From positions 1 through 6,794 of the forward strand of contig JABMRN010000077.1 of the NCBI GenBank assembly GCA_013202515.1: a stretch of DNA of 6,794 nt, written 5' to 3'. This document shows positions 1 through 5,294 of the stretch, one piece after another. Position 1 is the stretch's first letter; each line of letters starts with the position of its first letter. This DNA comes from Candidatus Omnitrophota bacterium (GTDB lineage: Bacteria; Omnitrophota; Gorgyraeia; JABMRN01). The position numbers were made by a program, and so were the translations under genes. The notes beneath the pieces are model-generated. The model ran no database searches, was not told where the DNA came from, and worked only from the letters and a program-made list of their open reading frames with translations.

Positions 1-582
1 GACCGTAAGGGCATAAACATGCCTGGTGTTAAGCTTCCGTTTTCCCACGTCACGCATAAAGATAAAATCGATCTATCCTTCGGTATAAAACATAAGGTGG
101 ACTATGTTGCTCAATCATTTGTCTCTACAAGAAAAGATATTGATACTATCAAAAAAACGGTAAAGGACGTCCTGCCTAACTGCCAGGTCATAGCCAAGAT
201 AGAAAGCAGGGATGCTATAAAAAATATCGATTCGATTATCGATGCTTCCGACGGCATAATGGTAGCTAGGGGAGATATGGGTATAGCTCTGCCGATCTAC
301 GAGGTGCCCATTATACAAAAAGTGATTATAAAAAAATGTAACAAGAGAAAAAAATTTGTAATAACGGCTACGCAGATGCTTGAGCACATGACCGAGCATA
401 GCCGGCCAACGCGCGCAGAGGCTACCGATGTCGCCAACGCTATTCTTGACGGGACAAACTTTGTAATGCTATCGGCCGAGTCTGCTGCCGGGAAATATCC
501 AGTGAAATCGGTAAAAACAATGAACGATATTATCAAATTCACCGAAAAATTTGCTCGGAAGCCCATTTCTAGCTGGATATAG
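1..582 (+). CDS. pyk: Pyruvate kinase, C-terminal part (5' end outside window), ends without the usual C-terminal domain
   Basis: Pyruvate kinase transfers phosphate from phosphoenolpyruvate to ADP in the last step of glycolysis (cytoplasm). The frame is open from base 1, so the gene starts upstream. Family hallmarks appear in order: RKGINMPGVKLP, the DYVAQSFV strand, KIES with the active-site Glu, the ARGDMG metal-binding Asp, TATQMLE with the catalytic Thr, RPTRAEATDVANAILDG, and MLSAESAAGKYP. There are small departures from consensus: GIALP where GVEIP is usual, and MLEHM where MLESM is usual. The protein stops about 20 residues after the last (beta/alpha)8-barrel motif, so the regulatory C-terminal domain of roughly 120 residues found in most bacterial enzymes is absent. 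The sequence after the TAG shows no continuation of that domain in any frame. It is probably a natural short form. The family call is very secure; activity and regulation are inference. Confidence 0.95.
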   Translation, partial: DRKGINMPGVKLPFSHVTHKDKIDLSFGIKHKVDYVAQSFVSTRKDIDTIKKTVKDVLPNCQVIAKIESRDAIKNIDSIIDASDGIMVARGDMGIALPIYEVPIIQKVIIKKCNKRKKFVITATQMLEHMTEHSRPTRAEATDVANAILDGTNFVMLSAESAAGKYPVKSVKTMNDIIKFTEKFARKPISSWI

Positions 583-618
583 CTTTAGACGACTCTTGGG
601 TTTATTTTCATTAAATAC

Positions 619-647
619 TTGAAAATCAAGCAATAATTGTGTATATT
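619..647 (+). promoter_or_regulatory. Sigma70-type promoter for the 720 gene (TTGAAA-N17-TATATT)
   Basis: The -35 box TTGAAA (619-624) and the -10 box TATATT (642-647) are separated by exactly 17 bp, with TG just before the -10. Initiation would fall near 654, giving a leader of about 66 nt. A 13-bp palindrome, CTTGAAAATCAAG (618-630), covers the -35 box and could be an operator. The same architecture recurs upstream of four other genes in the window. Predicted from sequence only. Confidence 0.65.
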
Positions 648-706
648 TAGGTGAGTAAAGGATTTTTTATACATAGAAATTTTATATCACAGGTAGATAA
701 CTAGTG

Positions 707-716
707 AAGGAGGTGA
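707..716 (+). promoter_or_regulatory. Exceptionally strong Shine-Dalgarno (AAGGAGGTGA)
   Basis: Ten contiguous bases complement the common 16S rRNA 3' tail, with the AGGAGG core six bases before the ATG at 720. It is the longest SD in the window. Genes at 2048, 3366 and 4157 have little or none. Confidence 0.8.
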
Positions 717-719
717 AAG

Positions 720-1121
720 ATGAAAAAGTTAGTACTTATCGTAGCACTCTTACTTATTGCAATGCCTGTTTTCGCAGCAGAAAAAGGAGCAGACACTCCT
801 GTTGTAATTGGAGCCGACACACCGTTCCAGCAAGCAGCAGACGCGCTTCAGTCTTCCTTTAAAGTGGATCCATCAAAACCGGTATCGGAGCAACCAACTG
901 GATCTATATTTCAAGCAGCCAGCGATAATATGTCAACATGGCAGGCGTGCGAATCGGGAGATAAGGATTCCCCAACGGTTATGTTCCAGAAGGCATATGA
1001 TTATGTACCCGCAACCGCACCACTGGCAAAAGATACAACATTGCGCGACAATCAAGCACAGCTTCTAAACGTCAGGAGCTATAAGGTAGCTGGGGAGAGA
1101 AGAAGATTAATAAAGCTCTAG
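720..1121 (+). CDS. Small exported protein of unknown function
   Basis: I do not recognise a family. The 133-residue product starts with a classic signal peptide: MKK, a hydrophobic core over residues 4-18, and a VFA/A signal-peptidase I site near residue 19. The mature part is about 114 residues, rich in Ala, Gln, Ser and Asp. It has a GADTP duplication (residues 23-27 and 31-35), a GSIFQ motif at 61-65 and one Cys at 77. It ends in a basic tail with three consecutive Arg (127-129). The start is fixed by AAGGAGGTGA (707-716), a ten-base match to the usual 16S anti-SD at 6-nt spacing, which suggests high expression. It is first in a transcription unit with a holin-like protein and another exported protein. 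The stop codon lies inside a hairpin. A periplasmic or outer-surface location is inferred. Confidence 0.82.
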   Translation: MKKLVLIVALLLIAMPVFAAEKGADTPVVIGADTPFQQAADALQSSFKVDPSKPVSEQPTGSIFQAASDNMSTWQACESGDKDSPTVMFQKAYDYVPATAPLAKDTTLRDNQAQLLNVRSYKVAGERRRLIKL

Positions 1122-1131
1122 AAGGCTAGAG
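1116..1131 (+). other. Hairpin over the stop codon (CTCTAG-AAGG-CTAGAG)
   Basis: A perfect 6-bp stem (1116-1121 with 1126-1131) closes on a four-base AAGG loop. The TAG stop of the preceding gene (1119-1121) sits in the left arm. No T-run follows, so it is not a standard terminator. Two bases later a second, larger hairpin begins, so the two may act together as a 3'-end stabiliser or a partial attenuator. Confidence 0.5.
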
Positions 1132-1133
1132 AA

Positions 1134-1191
1134 ATTATGCCACACTGTTCGTCATTGGTCGATTAAGTTAATGAGGGTAGTGTGGCGTAAT
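1134..1191 (+). other. 58-nt intergenic RNA hairpin upstream of the holin-like gene
   Basis: The outer arms 1134-1146 and 1179-1191 pair over 13 positions, built on the perfect 8-mers GCCACACT and AGTGTGGC plus one G-U. Inside lie three G-U pairs and a C-G, a bulged G at 1151, a 5-bp stem TCATT/AATGA (1152-1156 with 1170-1174), two more G-U pairs and a 9-nt loop. Nearly every base is used. The internal G-U pairs make the structure better as + strand RNA than as DNA. It ends six bases before the SD of the next gene and lacks a T-tract. Possible roles are translation control of the holin-like gene, processing or attenuation; none is shown. Confidence 0.6.
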
Positions 1192-1206
1192 AATGTAGGG
1201 GGAGCC

Positions 1207-1458
1207 ATGAATAAATTGGACGTGAAAGCATTTGCACTAGCCGCAGGAATCTTGTGGGGCGGCTCATTATTTATTCTAACCTGGCTTCAAATCGGAAACT
1301 ACGGCAGCGTTGATGTATCCAGTGTGATCAAAACTTACTACATAGGCTACTCTGTAACGCCAATAGGAAGTGTCGTAGGAGCAGTATACGGTTTTTTTGA
1401 TGTCGGTATCGCTTGTGCTATATTCGCTTTATTGTATAACTTGATTGCGAAAAAGTAG
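1207..1458 (+). CDS. Holin-like small membrane protein with two transmembrane helices
   Basis: The 83-residue product has two hydrophobic segments, about residues 8-28 and 50-80. A short polar stretch (NYGSVDVSS) joins them, and the C-terminus is basic (AKK). The pattern AFALAAGILWG near the start and GYSVTPIGSVVGAVYGFFDVG in the middle resembles a family of short chromosomal proteins that databases call 'bacteriophage holin'. True holins form inner-membrane pores during lysis, but no endolysin, spanin or phage gene is visible here, so a housekeeping membrane role is at least as likely. ATG 1207 is chosen because AGGGGGAG (1197-1204) lies just before it. A longer in-frame start at 1171 falls inside a hairpin and has no SD. 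It shares a transcription unit with two exported proteins. Family assignment is from memory and moderate. Confidence 0.72.
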   Translation: MNKLDVKAFALAAGILWGGSLFILTWLQIGNYGSVDVSSVIKTYYIGYSVTPIGSVVGAVYGFFDVGIACAIFALLYNLIAKK

Positions 1459-1485
1459 CACAGATGTAAAAGAGGAGAAGACATT

Positions 1486-1914
1486 ATGCTTAGAAAAGTG
1501 TTAACATTAATGCTTGTATGTCTGCTTTTGACCTCCTTTAGTTCGGTGCTAGCGCAAACGACCACTAGGGAATATAAAAGTCAGATGCGGGACTTAATCG
1601 GCGAACTTAAGAGCGCGCGTAAAGCATGCAATAAGCAAGTAGATGATCTACGAAGTGCAGCAATCGAAAAAGAAGAAAGTATGGGCAGGGGCAGCGAAAA
1701 CCTAGGTGACCGAAGGGATGTCATGTATGGATGCCTTAAGGAACAAGCTGCGGTGCGTGCAGATTTTAAAAAGCAAAGAGACCTCATACGGGGTGACATG
1801 AAGAATCTCAAGCTATCTTATGCGGGAATAGCAGGCGGGACAAGCTTGACAGCTGGAAGCAAGCATCTATCAGTAAAAGAGCTAAAGGACCAATCAGTAG
1901 CAACAACGAAATAG
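1486..1914 (+). CDS. Exported helical (coiled-coil-like) protein of unknown function
   Basis: I do not recognise a family. The 142-residue product has a signal peptide with a hydrophobic core at residues 5-17 and a likely VLA/Q cleavage after residue 23. The mature part, residues 25-110, is highly charged with frequent Lys, Arg, Glu and Asp and few helix breakers, consistent with long amphipathic helices. Two Cys in the mature region (48 and 83) could form a disulfide pinning two helices. The tail from about 112 is Gly/Ser/Thr-rich and probably flexible. The SD AGAGGAGAAG (1471-1480) supports the start. The gene follows the holin-like gene by 27 bases and is followed by an intrinsic terminator, so it closes the unit. 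A periplasmic structural or chaperone-like role is only a guess. Confidence 0.8.
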   Translation: MLRKVLTLMLVCLLLTSFSSVLAQTTTREYKSQMRDLIGELKSARKACNKQVDDLRSAAIEKEESMGRGSENLGDRRDVMYGCLKEQAAVRADFKKQRDLIRGDMKNLKLSYAGIAGGTSLTAGSKHLSVKELKDQSVATTK

Positions 1915-1942
1915 CAAGCATTAGAAAGAATCAGAATAAAAG

Positions 1943-1983
1943 AACGCAATATATGTGACTATATGTTGCGTTTTTTTATTTTT
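1943..1983 (+). terminator. Intrinsic (Rho-independent) terminator
   Basis: AACGCAATATAT (1943-1954) pairs with ATATGTTGCGTT (1961-1972) over 12 positions with one G-U, around a 6-nt loop GTGACT. A run of seven T (1971-1977) and then ATTTTT follows. It lies 28 bases after the stop at 1914 and separates unit 1 from the next promoter. Confidence 0.92.
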
Positions 1984-1990
1984 CCGTTCA

Positions 1991-2012
1991 AAGATCCCTT
2001 TAAAGGTATCTT
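1991..2012 (+). promoter_or_regulatory. 22-bp near-perfect palindrome overlapping the -35 box (candidate operator)
   Basis: The half-sites AAGATCCCTTT (1991-2001) and AAAGGTATCTT (2002-2012) are reverse complements at 10 of 11 positions, and the only mismatch is at the sixth base. The right end includes the first two bases of the TTGACC -35 box. That position and symmetry suit a dimeric repressor or a proximal activator. No regulator gene is adjacent. Confidence 0.5.
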
Positions 2013-2039
2013 GACCCAACATGCTTATTGCTGTATACT
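2011..2039 (+). promoter_or_regulatory. Sigma70-type promoter for the release-factor unit (TTGACC-N17-TATACT)
   Basis: The -35 box TTGACC (2011-2016) and the -10 box TATACT (2034-2039) are 17 bp apart, with TG directly before the -10. The expected initiation point, 2045-2047, lies only one to three bases before the ATG at 2048, implying a nearly leaderless transcript. It is identical in both boxes and spacing to the promoters at 4860 and 6582. Confidence 0.75.
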
Positions 2040-2047
2040 TTATACAT

Positions 2048-2458
2048 ATGATATCAAAGCACAAAAGAGATGAGCTTCAGGTAAAAATGGAGGAACTCGG
2101 CATCCGCGAGACGGATATAGAAGAAAAATTTATTCGGTCCGGCGGCAAGGGCGGACAAAACGTAAATAAGGTAGCGACATGTGTTTATTTGAAGCACAGG
2201 AAGACCGGGATAGAGGTTAAATGTCAGCAAGAGCGGTCTCAATCCTTAAATCGATTCTTTGCCCGGAGACGCCTTATTAATAAAGTTGAGATGCTATTAT
2301 TGGGCAGGGAAGCAGAGGAAAGAAAAAGGATTTCTAAAATAAGAAGACAAAAACGCAAGCGTTCCCGCAGAGCAAAAGAAAAAATACTCATGCATAAAAG
2401 AATGAGATCTGAGAAGAAAAAAATGCGTGCTTTTCGTCCAGACAATAATGAAGCTTAA
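2048..2458 (+). CDS. Stand-alone GGQ-domain peptide chain release factor-like protein (ribosome rescue)
   Basis: The 136-residue product consists of the class I release factor catalytic domain only, with no stop-codon recognition domain. The core SGGKGGQNVNK holds the GGQ triad (residues 35-37) that promotes peptidyl-tRNA hydrolysis in the ribosomal peptidyl-transferase centre. It is followed by TGIEVKCQQERSQSLNR, typical of the family. From about residue 85 to the end it is strongly basic and helical (many Lys/Arg), like the rRNA-binding tails of ArfB and mitochondrial MTRFR (C12orf65). The CVYLKH and VKCQQERS stretches look closer to MTRFR than to ArfB. Such proteins release stalled nascent chains. 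ATG 2048 is preferred because the in-frame ATG at 2021 lies inside the promoter. ATG 2087, with a weak AGG, remains possible. It is first in a four-gene unit. Confidence 0.9.
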   Translation: MISKHKRDELQVKMEELGIRETDIEEKFIRSGGKGGQNVNKVATCVYLKHRKTGIEVKCQQERSQSLNRFFARRRLINKVEMLLLGREAEERKRISKIRRQKRKRSRRAKEKILMHKRMRSEKKKMRAFRPDNNEA

Positions 2459-2471
2459 GGTAGGAGGTAAA

Positions 2472-3359
2472 ATGCGTTTTAAGAAATATACTGTGGTAAA
2501 GCTTTTTTGTATACTGTTGGGAGGCTTATTTTTTACTTCAGCGGCTTGCTGCCAAGAGACGATAAACGAAACTTATCCATCTCTGAACGGGGAGAATATC
2601 AGTATTCTGTATGGAATATTTAAAGACACTGTCATAGATCCGCCTAATCCTGAAAATTACAAAGAATACAGTATTGAGAACGCTGATGTTTACCTGCCCA
2701 AGATTAAGACTTTAGCATTTGATATAGATCAGATGTTGTCTGGAATCTCATATAAAGAGGATGAAAGGTATGGCACCCTTCTCAGGAAAATGAGGGATGT
2801 TCTATATGCCGACGCGAAGTATCTTCCACTTGCTATTAAGAACGATCCTTCCCAGGACATCTTCTGGTATGAACTTCGCAGTAAATGGTTAAAAGAAATC
2901 GATACCATCTATGCGGAGGTATTTCCTATAGCAGACCAAACAATGGCAAGAGACTACGTGTATTCCTTGACCAATATACGCAACTGGAATAAAAATAATC
3001 CACCCATGATCTCAATCATCAAGGGCTACTATGTGCCCGAAAAAGGAACATCGGGTGTAAAAGAAGATCTGCTTGGCTCTGGGGTCATTTCGACAAAGAC
3101 CTGGAACAAATTGAATCTAAAAGAGGCCAACCTCTATAGAGAGGGTGAACACTTCATAATCGAAAGGAATGTCTGTGTGCTTCCAAATTTGCCGCTTCAG
3201 GCTGACTTGACAAAGAATAATTTTGACAAATACGCCGAAGGGGCCAAGATCGTACGCATAAAAGAAACCCTGACACCGGGAGCAAGTTACACGTGTGAGT
3301 TTCTGGAGGTCATTACTGAGGAACCTCCTCTGGATGAAATATTCCATATAAAATCATAG
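2472..3359 (+). CDS. Exported or lipoprotein-like protein of unknown function
   Basis: I do not recognise a family. The 295-residue product has a basic N-terminus, a hydrophobic core (residues 8-22) and then TSAACCQ (22-28). SAAC is close to a lipobox with the lipid-accepting Cys at 26, although position -3 is Ser rather than Leu, so simple cleavage is also possible. The mature N-terminal half (about 60-175) looks mostly helical with many charged and aromatic residues. The C-terminal part (about 180-290) looks more beta-rich and has two Cys (235 and 275) that could pair. The SD TAGGAGGT (2461-2468) fixes the start at 2472. An in-frame ATG at 2427 overlaps the preceding gene and lacks an SD. 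It follows the release-factor-like gene by 13 bases and precedes an exported beta-propeller-like protein. Confidence 0.82.
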   Translation: MRFKKYTVVKLFCILLGGLFFTSAACCQETINETYPSLNGENISILYGIFKDTVIDPPNPENYKEYSIENADVYLPKIKTLAFDIDQMLSGISYKEDERYGTLLRKMRDVLYADAKYLPLAIKNDPSQDIFWYELRSKWLKEIDTIYAEVFPIADQTMARDYVYSLTNIRNWNKNNPPMISIIKGYYVPEKGTSGVKEDLLGSGVISTKTWNKLNLKEANLYREGEHFIIERNVCVLPNLPLQADLTKNNFDKYAEGAKIVRIKETLTPGASYTCEFLEVITEEPPLDEIFHIKS

Positions 3360-3365
3360 ATAAAT

Positions 3366-4145
3366 ATGAAAAGAATCCACTTAATCCTTTTATTGATACT
3401 ACCTGTTATTAGTCAGGGCCTATTCCAGGAAAAGGCATACGGTGAAGAAAGAATCCTTACAAAAGCCGCAGATTACGAATCCATGATTCCAACAAAGGTC
3501 TTACGTGAAATAAAACTTCCTGAAAACGGATATCATGAAGGGCTCCTGTTGGAAAACGGAAACATAGTTATAAACAACGGAGAAGGTATAAATTCTTGGG
3601 TTGTAGACTTAAAATCGGGATCTCTTTTGAAAGAAATCGATCCCATTGCAACCTTCACTGAAGGCATTACTCATGCGCCGGGGGGAAAATACTGGGTTAC
3701 GGACTGGAACACTAAGAAACTCTACCTTGTAAAAATAGTAGCTAATAAAATGGTGTCCGAATCAGAAATCTCTTTTGCCCCTTCTCATCCTGCGGGAGTC
3801 ATTTGGACCGGTAAACACCTATATTTAATTATATGGACAAGGGGGCTCGGAACAAAATACCATATTTTAAAAATGGATAAAAACGGTGCTATCATTGATA
3901 GAATCAATATAACAGATATTAATGAGCCGACACAGCTCGCCTGGGACGGACGGCACCTTTGGATTACGAGCTGGTTCAAGCGGCGTGCTTACAAGATAGA
4001 TATAGACAATCTTGAAATCAAAGGCTATTTCAGGACAAATATTGAAAAGACAAGTGGCATTGTTTGGGACGGAAAGTATTTTTGGATAACCGGCACCAAT
4101 GCCAACCTACGCCAGATAGAAATACTACCAAGCCAAGAAAAATAG
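3366..4145 (+). CDS. Exported beta-propeller-like protein (glutamine cyclotransferase / YVTN-like repeats)
   Basis: The 259-residue product has a signal peptide (core at residues 5-16, possible cleavage near AYG/E, residue 26). Degenerate repeats follow with a spacing of about 41-46 residues: EGLLLENGNIVI (59-70), GITHAPGGKYWVTDW (100-114), GVIWTGKHLYLI (144-155), LAWDGRHLWITSW (191-203) and GIVWDGKYFWITG (231-243). Each matches one propeller blade with a turn (xGxx) before an aromatic beta strand. Glutamine cyclotransferase and related extracytoplasmic sensor propellers look like this, but I see no catalytic signature, so the enzymatic role is open. There is no SD. The ATG lies six bases after the previous stop and in the same frame, so translation probably depends on reinitiation. 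It sits between an exported unknown and a GNAT enzyme. Confidence 0.83.
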   Translation: MKRIHLILLLILPVISQGLFQEKAYGEERILTKAADYESMIPTKVLREIKLPENGYHEGLLLENGNIVINNGEGINSWVVDLKSGSLLKEIDPIATFTEGITHAPGGKYWVTDWNTKKLYLVKIVANKMVSESEISFAPSHPAGVIWTGKHLYLIIWTRGLGTKYHILKMDKNGAIIDRINITDINEPTQLAWDGRHLWITSWFKRRAYKIDIDNLEIKGYFRTNIEKTSGIVWDGKYFWITGTNANLRQIEILPSQEK

Positions 4146-4156
4146 TATTAATCAAC

Positions 4157-4807
4157 ATGCCTGAAAGTACTATTGTTATTAGAAAATATTCCCTTAAAGA
4201 CAGGGAAGCGGTAAGGAAGATTAGCGTAGAAACAGCCTTTTCCGGGGAAGATCGCCATAATATAGTTACTGATGATGAAATTCTTGCCGATATCCTAACT
4301 TTATACTATACAGAAAAAGAACCAGCTTCGTGTTTTGTCGCTTCATCAGATGGTAGAACGATCGGCTACCTAACCGGTGCTAAGAATAAAAAATATATGC
4401 AAAGAACATTCAACGCTAAGATTGTTCCAGAATTAATATCCAAGTCAATAACAAAGGGTATTATTTTTGAGAGAAGAACACTTAATTTCCTATTGCATCT
4501 GCTGATAAGTTTTTTTAAGGGCGCCTTTTCAACACCTGATTTTTCAAGAGATTATCCTGCTACGCTTCATATAAATATCAATAAGGGCTTCAGGCATCGT
4601 GGGATCGGAACGCAGCTTATGTTTAGCTTTCTTGATTTCTTGAAAACCAATGGGATAAATGGTGTGCATTTGGCAACGGCTTCGGAAAATGCAAAAGTTT
4701 TTTTTGTTAAATTAGGTTTTACGGTATTGTTTGAAAAAAGAATCGACTATCTTAAATATGTCACCGGAAGATCCATGCCTTACTGCGTATTCGGAAAAAA
4801 ACTTTGA
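4157..4807 (+). CDS. GNAT-family N-acetyltransferase
   Basis: The 216-residue product has the GNAT acetyl-CoA-binding motif A: a strand TLHININ (137-142), then the pyrophosphate-binding loop RHRGIG (146-151, matching Q/RxxGxG), followed by a helix. Motif B appears as HLATASENAKVFFVKLGF (171-188), the Asn-Ala-x-x-Phe/Tyr-x-x-x-GF pattern. The N-terminal region (6-75) has the usual IRKYSLKD and IGYLTG strand elements. The insertion from about 80 to 130 is hydrophobic and unusual; it may set substrate choice. The substrate is unknown (amine of a small molecule or protein terminus). The start at 4157 follows the previous stop by 11 bases with no SD. A longer in-frame ATG at 4064 overlaps the propeller gene extensively. 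It is the last gene of unit 2, cytoplasmic. Confidence 0.87.
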   Translation: MPESTIVIRKYSLKDREAVRKISVETAFSGEDRHNIVTDDEILADILTLYYTEKEPASCFVASSDGRTIGYLTGAKNKKYMQRTFNAKIVPELISKSITKGIIFERRTLNFLLHLLISFFKGAFSTPDFSRDYPATLHININKGFRHRGIGTQLMFSFLDFLKTNGINGVHLATASENAKVFFVKLGFTVLFEKRIDYLKYVTGRSMPYCVFGKKL

Positions 4808-4856
4808 AGCAAGGCTGTGAGAAATCAACAAACAAAGAAGCAAAACATGCCTTGCT
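4808..4856 (+). other. Inverted repeat just before the receiver-unit promoter
   Basis: AGCAAGGC (4808-4815) and GCCTTGCT (4849-4856) are perfect complements around a 33-nt spacer. They begin right after the GNAT stop and end four bases before the -35 box. No T-tract follows. It could be a weak 3'-end structure or a protein site. Chance is possible. Confidence 0.35.
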
Positions 4857-4859
4857 GCC

Positions 4860-4888
4860 TTGACCAATGGCGTTTCTCAAAGTATACT
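4860..4888 (+). promoter_or_regulatory. Sigma70-type promoter for the receiver unit (TTGACC-N17-TATACT)
   Basis: TTGACC (4860-4865) and TATACT (4883-4888) are separated by 17 bp, identical in both boxes and spacing to the promoters at 2011 and 6582. Expected initiation near 4895 gives a leader of about 45 nt to the ATG at 4940. A second TATACT at 4912-4917 has no matching -35 box. Confidence 0.75.
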
Positions 4889-4939
4889 CCATTAGATAGA
4901 TAGTAGCGCAATATACTATACAGAAGGTGGTTTAGTGAC

Positions 4940-5293
4940 ATGAAAATACTAGTTGCAGATGACGAAGCAGGATTTGCAGAAATTCTAAAAGACAGGTTAA
5001 GCATTAAAGGGTGCATAGTTGAAATCGCCCTTAATGGAAAACAAGCACTAGATCTTATCAAGTCAAATCTATACGATCTGGTATTCCTTGATCACAACAT
5101 GCCTGAACTCACTGGTATAGAACTTACCAAATATATTAGGGAAAATAGCCTTAAAACTAAAATAGTAATCGTTACGGCATATCCCGAGATAGAGGATTTC
5201 TTTGCCAAGGCCTTGGGGGCCGATGAATATCTCACCAAGCCGGTCAAAATAAAAGACGTCGAAAACATTATAGATAAGTACTTGAGTCGTTAA
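4940..5293 (+). CDS. Single-domain response regulator receiver (CheY/Spo0F-like)
   Basis: The 117-residue product is a receiver domain with nothing attached. All canonical residues are present: acidic pair D7-D8, phospho-acceptor D51 (in FLDHNMP), switch T79 (in IVTAYP), and K100 followed by P101 (GADEYLTKP). The C-terminal helix ends at the last residue, so there is no DNA-binding or enzymatic output. Such proteins act as phosphorelay intermediates or by binding partners. No histidine kinase is visible in the window. The SD AGAAGGTGG (4922-4930) supports the start. The stop is one base before the ATG of a second receiver, so the two are translated together. Cytoplasmic. Confidence 0.95.
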   Translation: MKILVADDEAGFAEILKDRLSIKGCIVEIALNGKQALDLIKSNLYDLVFLDHNMPELTGIELTKYIRENSLKTKIVIVTAYPEIEDFFAKALGADEYLTKPVKIKDVENIIDKYLSR

Positions 5294-5294
5294 A

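Noticed and set aside
569..592. Possible terminator after the pyruvate kinase (short TCTA/AGCT repeats)
   Set aside because: The stem is only about four base pairs with a bulge and there is no T-run, so it does not support a terminator call.
808..1068. Second + strand frame inside the first exported-protein gene
   Set aside because: It is nested in a gene with a signal peptide and a strong SD. It has no SD or recognisable motif of its own.
1171..1206. Upstream ATG extending the holin-like protein by twelve residues
   Set aside because: It is buried in the hairpin arm and lacks an SD; ATG 1207 has one and gives a normal membrane-protein start.
1207..1458. Prophage or lysis cassette
   Set aside because: No endolysin, spanin, structural, integrase or attachment sequence is nearby, so the holin-like label alone does not support a phage origin.
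2021..2047. Upstream ATG extending the release-factor-like protein by nine residues
   Set aside because: It lies within the promoter spacer, so it would not be on the transcript, and it has no SD.
4064..4156. Upstream ATG extending the acetyltransferase by 31 residues
   Set aside because: It overlaps the propeller gene by more than 80 bases, and the extra residues do not resemble a GNAT N-terminus.
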